64,000 nt of DNA from Dyadobacter endophyticus. GTDB lineage: Bacteria; Bacteroidota; Bacteroidia; Cytophagales; Spirosomataceae. The stretch is from NCBI RefSeq assembly GCF_014641595.1, contig NZ_BMIA01000004.1:124001-188000 (forward strand). Direction: 5' to 3'. This document shows positions 45,528-53,647 of the stretch, piece after piece (position 1 is the first letter of the stretch; each line of letters opens with the position of its first letter). Under the pieces are notes generated by a model. It was given only the letters and a program-made list of their open reading frames with translations, had not been told where the DNA came from and did not search any database. The position numbers and the translations under genes were made by a program.

Positions 45528-46928
45528 ATGCTTGAATCATTCAAAATCTGCATTATTCTCAACGTTTTCATATTGCTGTCGACAGCGGCGGTCGGCCGTC
45601 GAAAGCCGGCCGACGCAAAACCAAACATCGTCATTATCATGGCCGACGACCTCGATAGCCGGCAACTGAGCTGCTATGGTGGGCAAAACCTGAAAACAAC
45701 GCATATCGATGCTCTGGCGAAGGACGGGTTGAAATTTCAGAACCTGATTGCCTCGGAAGCGATGTGCGTGCCCACGCGCGCGTCGCTTTTCACGGGGCTG
45801 TATCCGGTGCGGCACGGCTCGTTTCAGAACCATAAGCCGGTGTACGACAACCTGAAAAGCGTAGGGCATTACCTGGCAGGCCTTGGTTACCGGGTAGGGC
45901 TCACGGGCAAGGATCATGTGACGAAGCCCAAAAGCATTTTTCCGTTCGATATTGTCGAAGGTTTCGAACCCAACTGCGTGGCGCCCACCGACGATTACCG
46001 CCTCGACGACGTGAAGAAGTATATTACCGCCAGCGACAAGCCCTATTGCCTGTTCGTTATGAGCATTAATCCGCACGCACCATGGACGGTAGGCGACACG
46101 ACCGAATTCGATGCCGCGAAGCTGAAATTGCCAGCCAACTGGGTGGACACGCCCGTTACACGCAGGCAATTTGTAAAATACCTCGCCGAAGTGCGGAGGC
46201 TGGATGATCAGGTAGGGGAGATCAATGCATTGCTGAAACAAACCGGGCAGGACAAGAATACGATCCTGATCTTCCTCGGCGAGCAGGGTGCGCAATTCCC
46301 CGGGGCAAAATGGAACCTGTACGACACCGGCCAGCGCAGCTCGATGGTTGTGAAATGGCCGGGAAAAGTGAAACCGTCGTCGGAAACCCGGGCATTGGTA
46401 CAATATGAAGACATCACCCCTACTTTGATCGACATTGCGGGCGGAAAGCCTGTTGCGGGTCTCGACGGCCGGAGCTTTTTGCCGGTGATTACCGGTAAAA
46501 GCAAAGAGGCGCGTAATTATGCATTTGGCATCCATAACAATATCCCGGAAGGCGATCCGTACCCGATCCGCAGCATCCGCGATCATCGTTACAAGCTGAT
46601 CCTCAACCTCACACCAGACAAGCAGTATTACAACCGCTTCATGATGGACCGTAACCGCAAAGACCGCAATACCGTGTGGTTTTCGTGGGTGGACGATATC
46701 ACCGACCCGAATGCCAAAAAGATTACCGATCGCTTTCAAAACCGGCCTGCCGTGGAATTTTATGATACTGAAAAAGATCCGTTTGAGCTAAAAAACCTGG
46801 CCGCCGACCCGCAATATGCGCAACGCATTGCCGGGCTCAGGACGAAGCTCGAAGGCTGGATGAAAGAGCAGGGTGACGAAGGCGCTGCCATTGATAGGGT
46901 TTATCCCAAAAAGCAGGAAGCGAAATGA
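45528..46928 (+). CDS. S1-family sulfatase with altered late metal motif
   Basis: The product has 466 residues with a signal peptide. The metal pair is Asp40-Asp41 (IIMADDLD) and the formylglycine motif is CVPTR (Cys80), the correct CxPxR form for maturation by FGE or an anaerobic enzyme. GKDH (127-130) and NPHAPW (His183) match other active-site positions. The late metal motif, which is usually DN or DH, reads LGEQG (Glu252-Gln253), followed by AQFPGAKWNLYD as in sulfoglucosamine-sulfohydrolase-like members. If the alignment is right, two metal ligands have been changed, so activity may be altered. It is the first of four sulfatases, and its stop overlaps the next start by 4 bases (ATGA). 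Confidence 0.92.
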   Translation: MLESFKICIILNVFILLSTAAVGRRKPADAKPNIVIIMADDLDSRQLSCYGGQNLKTTHIDALAKDGLKFQNLIASEAMCVPTRASLFTGLYPVRHGSFQNHKPVYDNLKSVGHYLAGLGYRVGLTGKDHVTKPKSIFPFDIVEGFEPNCVAPTDDYRLDDVKKYITASDKPYCLFVMSINPHAPWTVGDTTEFDAAKLKLPANWVDTPVTRRQFVKYLAEVRRLDDQVGEINALLKQTGQDKNTILIFLGEQGAQFPGAKWNLYDTGQRSSMVVKWPGKVKPSSETRALVQYEDITPTLIDIAGGKPVAGLDGRSFLPVITGKSKEARNYAFGIHNNIPEGDPYPIRSIRDHRYKLILNLTPDKQYYNRFMMDRNRKDRNTVWFSWVDDITDPNAKKITDRFQNRPAVEFYDTEKDPFELKNLAADPQYAQRIAGLRTKLEGWMKEQGDEGAAIDRVYPKKQEAK

Positions 46929-48697
46929 AGCGGCTCACGATCCTAATCCTGGTAATAATGGCGATCGGCGGTCGATGGTCGGCCGTCTATGCTCAGAAAC
47001 GTGCCGTCGGCCGTCAGGCACCCAACATCCTCCTCATTATGACGGACGACCAGGGTTATGGCGATTTCGGCTTCACGGGAAATCCGCACGTAAAAACGCC
47101 GAATATCGATCAGCTGGCGGCGCGCTCAACGCGATTGACCAATTACCACAACTCACCCGTATGCGCTCCAACGCGTGCGAGCCTGCTTACGGGGCGCTAT
47201 CACCAGCGCACGGGCGTGCACGATACCTACAATGGCGGGGCTATAATGGCTGCCGGGGAGACCACTTTGCCCGAAATTCTTTCCAGAAACGGTTACCAAA
47301 CAGGCATTGTCGGTAAGTGGCATTTGGGCGATAACTATCCGTTCCGCCCATCCGACCAGGGCTTTCAGTACAGCCTCGTTCACGGCGGTGGCGGCGTGGG
47401 GCAGCCCGGCGATTTCTACGAGAACTTCATCCGCACCGACAGCAGCTACTTTAATACGGCCCTTTCGGAAAATAACCGGAAAGTACAGCGACAGGGTTAT
47501 TGCACGGATGTTTTCACCGATCAGGCCTTGGAATTCCTGAAAGAAAAGAAGGCTGCGCCGTTCTTTCTCTACGTCTCCTACAATGCCCCGCATACCCCGC
47601 TCCAATTGCCGAAAAAGTATGAGAATATGTACAAGGACCTGGCATTCGACACCGAAACCGACCGGCAGGAAGGCAAGGCGTGGGCGAAAATGACCGACAA
47701 CGACAAGGCAGCAGCCCGCAAAGTGTACGGCATGGCGACCAATATCGACGACAATGTGGGCCGCATTCTCGCAGAACTTAAAAAACAAGGTCTCGAAGAA
47801 AACACGATCGTCATCTTCCTGACTGACAATGGAAATCAGCAACTGCGCTTCAATACCGGCTTCCGCGGATTGAAAGGCAGCACCTGGGAAGGCGGTACGC
47901 GGGTGCCGTTCCTGATTTCGGGTGCAGGACTTTTTGAGCAGAATAAGGATGTAAATGCATTACTGGCACATATCGACGTGGTACCCACTTTGCTGGAAGC
48001 CGCGAAAATACCTTTGCCGGCCAGCATTAAAACGGACGGTCGCTCTGCGTTAAAGACCATTCAGGGCAAGCCGGCGGCTTCGCGCACTTTTTACAACTCC
48101 TGGAACCGCGGTTGGCCGGAACCCTACCGCAATGCGGCTTTTTACCAAAACAATTACAAACTCGTAGCATCCAATGCGGACGGCGACGACCTGGACACGT
48201 TCGGATTGTTTGACCTGGAAAAAGATCCTTTTGAGCAAAACAACCTCGTGCAGTCGCAACCCGCGTTGGCCAGGCAATTGAAAAAAGGATTGGACAGCGT
48301 CTTTACCGATATTTCAAACAGTCCCAATCTGACACCCAGACACGTGATCGTAGGCTCGCCTCACGAACCGGTGTCCATCCTCACGCGTCAGGACGCCAAC
48401 GGAACCAATATGGGCGCCTGGCTCTCCGACAAAGCGACGGGCTACTGGAATATCACCATTGCGCAGGACGGTTATTACAACCTTCGCTCCATTCACACCG
48501 CGCCCATCGCCAAAGGCACAAGAAGCCTCGTGCGGGTAGGCCATGTGCAGCGGAGCGCCGTTGCGAAAGGACATAGCAATGCTGTTCCGATCAATAAAGT
48601 GTGGTTAAAAAAAGGGGATTACCTCGTGGAGTCGTGGTTTGAAGGGCAGGGAGGGGTGACGGGGCCGTATTATGTAGAAGTTTCGATAAATAAATAG
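46925..48697 (+). CDS. S1-family arylsulfatase-type sulfatase with extra C-terminal domain
   Basis: The product has 590 residues with a signal peptide cleaved near residue 23 (VYAQ). Active-site parts are regular: Asp41-Asp42 (IMTDDQG), CAPTR (Cys80), GKWHLG, NAPHTP and FLTDNG. It removes sulfate esters after conversion of Cys80 to formylglycine. About 130 residues beyond the core (about 460-590, starting near HVIVGSPHEPVSIL) form a beta domain that may bind the glycan. The start overlaps the upstream sulfatase stop by 4 bases, which suggests translational coupling. The linker after the signal peptide is encoded by two copies of a short repeat (46970-47015). Confidence 0.94.
   Translation: MKRLTILILVIMAIGGRWSAVYAQKRAVGRQAPNILLIMTDDQGYGDFGFTGNPHVKTPNIDQLAARSTRLTNYHNSPVCAPTRASLLTGRYHQRTGVHDTYNGGAIMAAGETTLPEILSRNGYQTGIVGKWHLGDNYPFRPSDQGFQYSLVHGGGGVGQPGDFYENFIRTDSSYFNTALSENNRKVQRQGYCTDVFTDQALEFLKEKKAAPFFLYVSYNAPHTPLQLPKKYENMYKDLAFDTETDRQEGKAWAKMTDNDKAAARKVYGMATNIDDNVGRILAELKKQGLEENTIVIFLTDNGNQQLRFNTGFRGLKGSTWEGGTRVPFLISGAGLFEQNKDVNALLAHIDVVPTLLEAAKIPLPASIKTDGRSALKTIQGKPAASRTFYNSWNRGWPEPYRNAAFYQNNYKLVASNADGDDLDTFGLFDLEKDPFEQNNLVQSQPALARQLKKGLDSVFTDISNSPNLTPRHVIVGSPHEPVSILTRQDANGTNMGAWLSDKATGYWNITIAQDGYYNLRSIHTAPIAKGTRSLVRVGHVQRSAVAKGHSNAVPINKVWLKKGDYLVESWFEGQGGVTGPYYVEVSINK
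46970..47015. repeat. Two copies of the decamer GTCGGCCGTC, part of a local four-copy set
   Basis: The decamer lies at 46978-46987 and 47006-47015, and also at 45591-45600 and 52864-52873. At 46970-46987 and 52856-52873 the match extends to 18 bases with two differences (GGTCGA..GTCGGCCGTC). Three copies code for residues just after sulfatase signal peptides; the fourth is in the terminal hairpin of the operon. One chance copy of a given decamer in 64 kb would already be unlikely. Confidence 0.6.
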
Positions 48698-48701
48698 AAA
48701 T

Positions 48702-50123
48702 ATGATCAAAAAAGTAATCGTTGCCTCTTTGCTTCTTACCATGATATTCGGGCCTACCCACGCTCAGAAGAAGAAAGCGCCCCAGCCCCCCAATATTGTC
48801 CTCATCGTTTCCGACGACCATAGCGCGCCGTTTCTGAGCAGCTATGGCTACCCGCAGATCAAGACGCCGAATATCGACCGGCTCGCGCAGGAGGGTATAC
48901 GCTTTACGCGCGCTTACACGCCCGCGCCACAATGCGTGCTCTCGAGGGCGGCGATCATGACCGGGCGTAACACGCTCGATGTGCAGATGACCCGCTTCTC
49001 GGCCCCGCTGGACGCCTCGGTGACGGCCTATCCGGAATTGTTGCGCAAGGGCGGTTATTACACCGGTATCCTCGGTCGGAACTTCCACCTCGACGGCAAC
49101 CGTCGTGTACCCGAAACGGTGGCTGTGCTGGAAAAATATGGTTTGGAAACCTTCAAAAACCGCGTCGACTACCTGAATGCAACCGGTAACCGTGACAGCA
49201 TTTTCCAGCAGTACACCGAGTTCCTCGACAGGGCACCGAAGAATAAGCCATTTTTCGTGCAGGTTGGTTACAGCGACCCGCACCGGATTTTCAATGCTAA
49301 AAACTTTGAACCCGATCCGCAATCCCTCACATTACCGGGCCATTGGCCGGATACGAAAGGCGTCCGGGCTGACTTTGCGTCGTATCTCGGCGAAATTCAG
49401 CGGCTTGATAGCGACGTGGGCCGTGTTTTGGAGGATTTGAAAAAGCGGGGGCTGGAAGAAAATACGCTCGTTGTGTTCATCGGCGATAATGGCGGTGCAT
49501 TGCTGCGAGGCAAGGGCACATTATACGACCTCGGTATTCATGTCCCGCTGATTATCCGCCATCCGAAGTTGATCAAGGGTGGGCAGGTAAGCGATGCGCT
49601 TGTTTCGGGCATTGATATTGCACCTACGTTCCTCACTGTTGCAGGTGTACCTATTCCGAAAGAAATCACCGGTAAAAGCCTCACGCCCGCATTCGCCGAT
49701 CCGCAGCAGGGAGGCCACGAGTACATCTTTGCCGTTCGCGGTGCGCATGGACAGGGATTGCCTACGAACTCTTCCAATTTCGATTTGGGTAGGACGATTT
49801 TTAACAAAAGATACAAGCTGATCTACAATGCGATCTGGCAGATTCCGTACCATCCGGTCGATTTTGCGGGACAGCCGTTCTGGCTGGAATTAAAAGAGCA
49901 GCACGCAGAAGGCAAACTGGACGAGAAGTACGATAAACTGCTCTTCGCCGACCGTCGCAAGATGTTCGAAGTTTACGATTTACAGGCCGATCCCGATGAA
50001 ACCAACAACCTGTCGGGCAGAGCGGAAGTAGCCAAGGTCGAGCAGGATTTGAAAACCCGCTTGCAGGAATGGATGATTTTAAACAGAGATTATTTACCAC
50101 TACCTATTGCTCCTGAGAACTGA
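48702..50123 (+). CDS. S1-family sulfatase with an unusual CVLSR maturation motif
   Basis: The product has 473 residues with a signal peptide (ends HAQ, residue 22). Metal residues are Asp38-Asp39 (IVSDDH) and DNGG in the late motif (FIGDNGGALLRGKGTLYD), as in sulfoglucosamine-sulfohydrolase-like sulfatases. The maturation motif reads C-V-L-S-R (Cys78), so the normally conserved Pro (or Ala) at the third place is Leu; I checked this in the DNA (TGC GTG CTC TCG AGG). The usual GKWH is replaced by GRNFH. It may be a poor FGE substrate or need a different maturase. It lies 4 bases after the second sulfatase gene, and its stop shares a base with the next start. Confidence 0.9.
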   Translation: MIKKVIVASLLLTMIFGPTHAQKKKAPQPPNIVLIVSDDHSAPFLSSYGYPQIKTPNIDRLAQEGIRFTRAYTPAPQCVLSRAAIMTGRNTLDVQMTRFSAPLDASVTAYPELLRKGGYYTGILGRNFHLDGNRRVPETVAVLEKYGLETFKNRVDYLNATGNRDSIFQQYTEFLDRAPKNKPFFVQVGYSDPHRIFNAKNFEPDPQSLTLPGHWPDTKGVRADFASYLGEIQRLDSDVGRVLEDLKKRGLEENTLVVFIGDNGGALLRGKGTLYDLGIHVPLIIRHPKLIKGGQVSDALVSGIDIAPTFLTVAGVPIPKEITGKSLTPAFADPQQGGHEYIFAVRGAHGQGLPTNSSNFDLGRTIFNKRYKLIYNAIWQIPYHPVDFAGQPFWLELKEQHAEGKLDEKYDKLLFADRRKMFEVYDLQADPDETNNLSGRAEVAKVEQDLKTRLQEWMILNRDYLPLPIAPEN

Positions 50124-51619
50124 TGAAAACATTTCTTACCAACCTCCTGCTCCTGACAGGCAGTTTCGCCGTTGCGCAGCAGGAAAAACCGGTGGCCGGG
50201 CCACGTCAGGCCCGGCCCAACATCATCCTCATCTATACCGACGACCAGCGTTTTGATGCACTGAGCGTGGTCCAGAAAGAGCAGGGCGATAAGGCGCGGT
50301 TCCCGTGGTTCACGACGCCCAACCTCGACCGCCTCGCCAGCGAGGGTGTGCGGTTCAGGAATGCATTTGTGATCAATTCCCTGTGCTCGCCCAGCCGTTC
50401 GACGATGCTCAACGGGCGCTATAATCACTTGAATGGCATTGCCAATAACCATACAGGATTGACTGACACGACCGTCACTTATGCTACGGAACTGCACAAG
50501 GCTGGTTACCGCACCGCCTTTTTCGGGAAATGGCATATGGGTAAGGAAACCGGCAAACGCCCTGGGTTCGAATATTCGGCCAGTTTCGTAGGCCAGGGCC
50601 AGTATTTTGATTGCCCGATCGAAATCAACGGAAAACCTGAGCCGAGCACAGGCTGGGTGGACGATGTTTCTACGACAAATGCCATTGACTACATCCGCCA
50701 GCATAAGGGCGAGACATTCCTCGTAACGCTCGCATTTAAATCGGGACACGGCCCATTCCAGCCGCCGATACGGCATAAAGACACTTTCGCGGATGTAAAA
50801 CTCACGAAACCTGCCACCGAAAATCTCGATTCGCCATACAAAGGCCAGATCGAAACCCCGCGCCGTCAAAACGGCAACGGCGGACAGAATGCAGCCCAGA
50901 ATACCAACACCGGTAAGTCATGGACCGAAAACAACGAACAGAAGATCCGTAACTACTTCGGCGCGATCAAGGGCGTGGATGAAAATGTCGGCCGTGTATT
51001 GCGCACGCTCGATTCGCTGAAACTCGACGAGAACACCGTCGTGATATTTTCCAGCGACAACGGGTTTTTCTTCGGCGAGCACGGCCTCGGCGATAAACGC
51101 GCGGCCTATGAAGAGTCGATCCGCATTCCGTTGCTGGTACGTTACCCGGCCCGTTTTCCCAAAGGCAAGAAGATCGATAAGATCGTTCTGAACCTCGACA
51201 ACGCGCCGACTTTGCTTGATCTGGCGGGTATTCAGGCCCCGGCGTCGTTCCAGGGCAAGAGCTGGGTACCACTCATTGAAGAGAAGGCCAAAGACTGGCG
51301 GACTTCATTTCTGTATGAATATTTCTACGAAACACCTTTCAATACGCCCACCATCAAGGCTATCCGCACCGAAACCGGCAAGCTGATCCAGTACCCGGGC
51401 GAAGAGGGTTGGTCGGAGCTGTACGATCTGTCCAAAGATCCGAATGAGACCACCAACCTGTACCAATCGGCAGGCGGCGAAAAGTTAAAGAAACAGCTGC
51501 TCGGCGAGCTGAGCAAGCAGGAAAAGGCGACTGGCTACGTCAATCCCGACTACGCCGATGCCCGTCCGGTGGATGAGAAGGGGCAGTACAAGCGGCCTGT
51601 AAAGGAGGTGATACCATGA
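50123..51619 (+). CDS. S1-family sulfatase, N-acetylglucosamine-6-sulfatase-like
   Basis: The product has 498 residues with a signal peptide (ends AVAQ, residue 19). Active-site motifs are complete: Asp40-Asp41 (IYTDDQRFD), CSPSR (Cys88, nucleophile after maturation), GKWHMG, FKSGHGPF and FSSDNGFFFGEHGLGDKR. The FFFGEHGLGDK segment is typical of the group containing GlcNAc-6-sulfatases, so a 6-O-sulfate on an amino sugar or a galactose is a fair guess. The start ATG shares one base with the preceding TGA, and the stop overlaps the enolase start (ATGA). Confidence 0.93.
   Translation: MKTFLTNLLLLTGSFAVAQQEKPVAGPRQARPNIILIYTDDQRFDALSVVQKEQGDKARFPWFTTPNLDRLASEGVRFRNAFVINSLCSPSRSTMLNGRYNHLNGIANNHTGLTDTTVTYATELHKAGYRTAFFGKWHMGKETGKRPGFEYSASFVGQGQYFDCPIEINGKPEPSTGWVDDVSTTNAIDYIRQHKGETFLVTLAFKSGHGPFQPPIRHKDTFADVKLTKPATENLDSPYKGQIETPRRQNGNGGQNAAQNTNTGKSWTENNEQKIRNYFGAIKGVDENVGRVLRTLDSLKLDENTVVIFSSDNGFFFGEHGLGDKRAAYEESIRIPLLVRYPARFPKGKKIDKIVLNLDNAPTLLDLAGIQAPASFQGKSWVPLIEEKAKDWRTSFLYEYFYETPFNTPTIKAIRTETGKLIQYPGEEGWSELYDLSKDPNETTNLYQSAGGEKLKKQLLGELSKQEKATGYVNPDYADARPVDEKGQYKRPVKEVIP
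51601..51612 (+). promoter_or_regulatory. Extended Shine-Dalgarno sequence before the enolase-superfamily gene
   Basis: AAAGGAGGTGAT matches the full complement of the 16S rRNA 3' end, with AGGAGG at 51603-51608 and 7 bases to the ATG at 51616. It lies inside the end of the sulfatase reading frame. Bacteroidota genes normally lack such a site because their anti-SD is hidden on the ribosome, so it is unusual here. Confidence 0.6.
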
Positions 51620-52845
51620 TGCTACGTCGTCGGTTTCTTCAAAACATGGCTTCGCTGCCTTTGCTTGCGCAGGATTTTCCTGCGCGGGATGCGAAGCTCC
51701 TCATTACGGACATCCGCGTTCATGAAGTCAAAGTGAACCAGCGCGGGAATTGGCATTTTATCGAGCTGCTGACCAACAAGGGCATTACGGGGCTTGGCGA
51801 GGCTTCGCATGGGTTTTCGGCTGCGGTGAAGGATGGTGGCGGGCAATTACGGGCGGAGCTGAACAGTCTGTTTCAACTTGTGAAAGGGGAATCGCCCTTC
51901 GCGGTGGAGCAGTACCGGCAGCGTGGTTTTCAGAAGGCATTTGAGCGGGGCAAGATTGCCATTACGGCATTCAGTGCTATCGAACATGCTTTGTGGGATT
52001 TGAAAGGAAAGGCGCTCGGCGTGCCTGTTTACGAGTTGCTGGGCGGTAAGCTGCGCGATGCGTTGAAGGTGTATGCCAATATCAACCGGGCTACCAATGA
52101 ACGGGACGCCAATGGCCGCCGGCTGATCAGTGCATTCGAGGCTAATGCTGAAAATGCATTGAAAAGCGGTTTCAAAGCCGTGAAGCTAGCACCTTTCGAC
52201 GATATGAAGCCTTTGAAAAACGCGACTGAAACCCAAATTGCCGCTGATATCGACTATGCGATAAGCTGCATCGAGGCTGTAAGGAAGACCATTGGCCCGG
52301 ATACCGATCTGCTGATCGACGTACATAGCCATTTGAACCAGGAACTGGCTATTTCTACGGCCAAACGTTTGGAAAAGTCCCATTTATACTGGTTCGAGGA
52401 GCCCGTCGATCCGCAGAAATTCCCGGTCGAAACGCGCGCCATTACCGATGCCACACAACAGCCATCGGCAGGTGGCGAGTCCATTTTTGGCCGCCAGGGC
52501 TTTGCGGAACTGATCGCCACGCGTGCGCTCGATGTGATCATGCCTGATGTGAAGCATTGCGGAGGCATTCAGGAGCTGCGTTTCATTGCGGCATTAGCGG
52601 AAACGGCGGGGAATATCGCTATCGCGCCGCATAATCCCAGCGGCCCGGTTTCCACGGCCGCCAGCGTACAGGTCTGCGCCTCAATTCCCAACTTTTCTAT
52701 TCTTGAATATGCCTATGGCGAAGTCCCGTGGCGTGCGGAGCTGCTATCGCCCGCCGAGCGGTTCGAAAATGGCTTCATCCGTGTACCCGACGCGCCCGGG
52801 CTGGGTCATAAGCTGCATGCCGCTGTGCTGGCGAAGTACAGGTGA
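51616..52845 (+). CDS. Enolase-superfamily (mandelate racemase-like) dehydratase or isomerase
   Basis: The product has 409 residues. Superfamily residues appear in order: a Lys pair at 187/190 (GFKAVKLAPF), metal ligands Asp235 (IDVHSHL), Glu261 (WFEEP) and Glu288 (AGGES), then Asp311 (MPDVKHCGG) and His339 (APHNPSGP), the Asp-His pair of mandelate-racemase types. Enzymes of this group abstract a proton beside a carboxylate, as in sugar-acid dehydratases or the 3,6-anhydrogalactonate cycloisomerase of red-algal galactan breakdown. The N-terminus (LRRRFLQNMASLPLL) resembles a Tat leader, odd for a catabolic enzyme. It is the last gene of the sulfatase operon, overlapping the fourth sulfatase by 4 bases. 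Substrate unproven. Confidence 0.88.
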   Translation: MMLRRRFLQNMASLPLLAQDFPARDAKLLITDIRVHEVKVNQRGNWHFIELLTNKGITGLGEASHGFSAAVKDGGGQLRAELNSLFQLVKGESPFAVEQYRQRGFQKAFERGKIAITAFSAIEHALWDLKGKALGVPVYELLGGKLRDALKVYANINRATNERDANGRRLISAFEANAENALKSGFKAVKLAPFDDMKPLKNATETQIAADIDYAISCIEAVRKTIGPDTDLLIDVHSHLNQELAISTAKRLEKSHLYWFEEPVDPQKFPVETRAITDATQQPSAGGESIFGRQGFAELIATRALDVIMPDVKHCGGIQELRFIAALAETAGNIAIAPHNPSGPVSTAASVQVCASIPNFSILEYAYGEVPWRAELLSPAERFENGFIRVPDAPGLGHKLHAAVLAKYR

Positions 52846-52884
52846 GATTCGTGACGGTCGACCGTCGGCCGTCACGAACCTCAC
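52842..52884. terminator. Bidirectional hairpin that covers both convergent stop codons
   Basis: GTGAG-A-TTCGTGACGG (52842-52857) pairs with CCGTCACGAA-C-CTCAC (52869-52884) with one mismatch and an 11-base loop. The TGA of the plus-strand enolase gene (52843-52845) and the TGA of the minus-strand DUF421 gene (52881-52883) both lie in the outer stem. There is no T run, so it is a compact bidirectional stop or a transcript-end stabiliser. Confidence 0.65.
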
Positions 52885-53579
52885 CCAATCCGTTTCGCAT
52901 TCGAGGCCTCTATCCATTCGTGCGTGTCGCATTCGGGGCAGGTTGGGAGCGTGGTGATTTCCCTGCCATTGCGCACGCTGCCGCATTTAGCACAGGCAAT
53001 GTAATCGCAGTTTTTGTTGCCGGCGAACTTGCGTTTAAGCTCGTCGGGGAAGATGGGCAGGCCGTACCTGACCTCGTCATCGGCGTAAAAGAGGATGCTG
53101 AATTCGCCGGATGTTTCGATGAGCACGGTCCGTACCTGGCCGAGGTGCTCCACATGGCTCAGCCGGAGCGCGGCGAAGAATTCATCTTGCGAGAGCCCCG
53201 AGTCGCGGAATGCGTCCAGAAGCAATTTGCCGTCGCGGATCACGTAGAGCGGCTCGCCTTCCAGAATTTTTTCAACCTTTACGAAGCGGTCCGAAAGCCT
53301 TGTGACGATGATGTAGAGTGTAATCACCACCAGGAAAACTACGAGCGCGGGCAAAATACCCACATCTTCATAAAACATCGGATCGCCCGCCGCCGAGCCC
53401 AGGCCGATAATAAGCACCAGCTCGAAAACAGACAGTTGTTTGATCCCCCGCTTTCCCGAAGCACGAAGCGCAACGAGGATGATTACGAACATAATGATGG
53501 TCCTGACCACCACTTCCAGTAGGAAAGTAAAGGGATGGTCGTGCATGAGGATTTTTCTCCAATCGGCGAATTCAGGCAT
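52881..53579 (-). CDS. DUF421 (YetF/YcaP-like) membrane protein with C-terminal zinc-ribbon-like tail
   Basis: The product has 232 residues. Three membrane helices occupy about residues 16-90 (LLEVVVRTIIMFVIILVALRA; LSVFELVLIIGLGSA; LPALVVFLVVITLYIIV), followed by the small soluble DUF421 domain (about 95-180, GEPLYVIRDGKLL, ALRLSHVEHLGQVRTVLIE). Such proteins are widespread and poorly understood. A tail of ~40 residues adds two CxxC knuckles, Cys196/Cys199 and Cys214/Cys217 (CAKCG, CPECD), which looks like a zinc ribbon. It lies on the minus strand between the convergent enolase gene and the ECF sigma gene, 68 bases from the latter; no obvious functional link. Confidence 0.9.
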   Translation of the reverse strand: MPEFADWRKILMHDHPFTFLLEVVVRTIIMFVIILVALRASGKRGIKQLSVFELVLIIGLGSAAGDPMFYEDVGILPALVVFLVVITLYIIVTRLSDRFVKVEKILEGEPLYVIRDGKLLLDAFRDSGLSQDEFFAALRLSHVEHLGQVRTVLIETSGEFSILFYADDEVRYGLPIFPDELKRKFAGNKNCDYIACAKCGSVRNGREITTLPTCPECDTHEWIEASNAKRIG

Positions 53580-53647
53580 GGCAAGCGGATGGTTTGCCTA
53601 TATACGTGCAAAATGCGTGCCGGGCGGTCGAAGCGTTGGTACTGTGC

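Noticed and set aside
45537..46739. Open frame of ~400 codons on the minus strand opposite the first sulfatase gene
   Set aside because: Antisense shadow; the sulfatase motifs on the plus strand are decisive.
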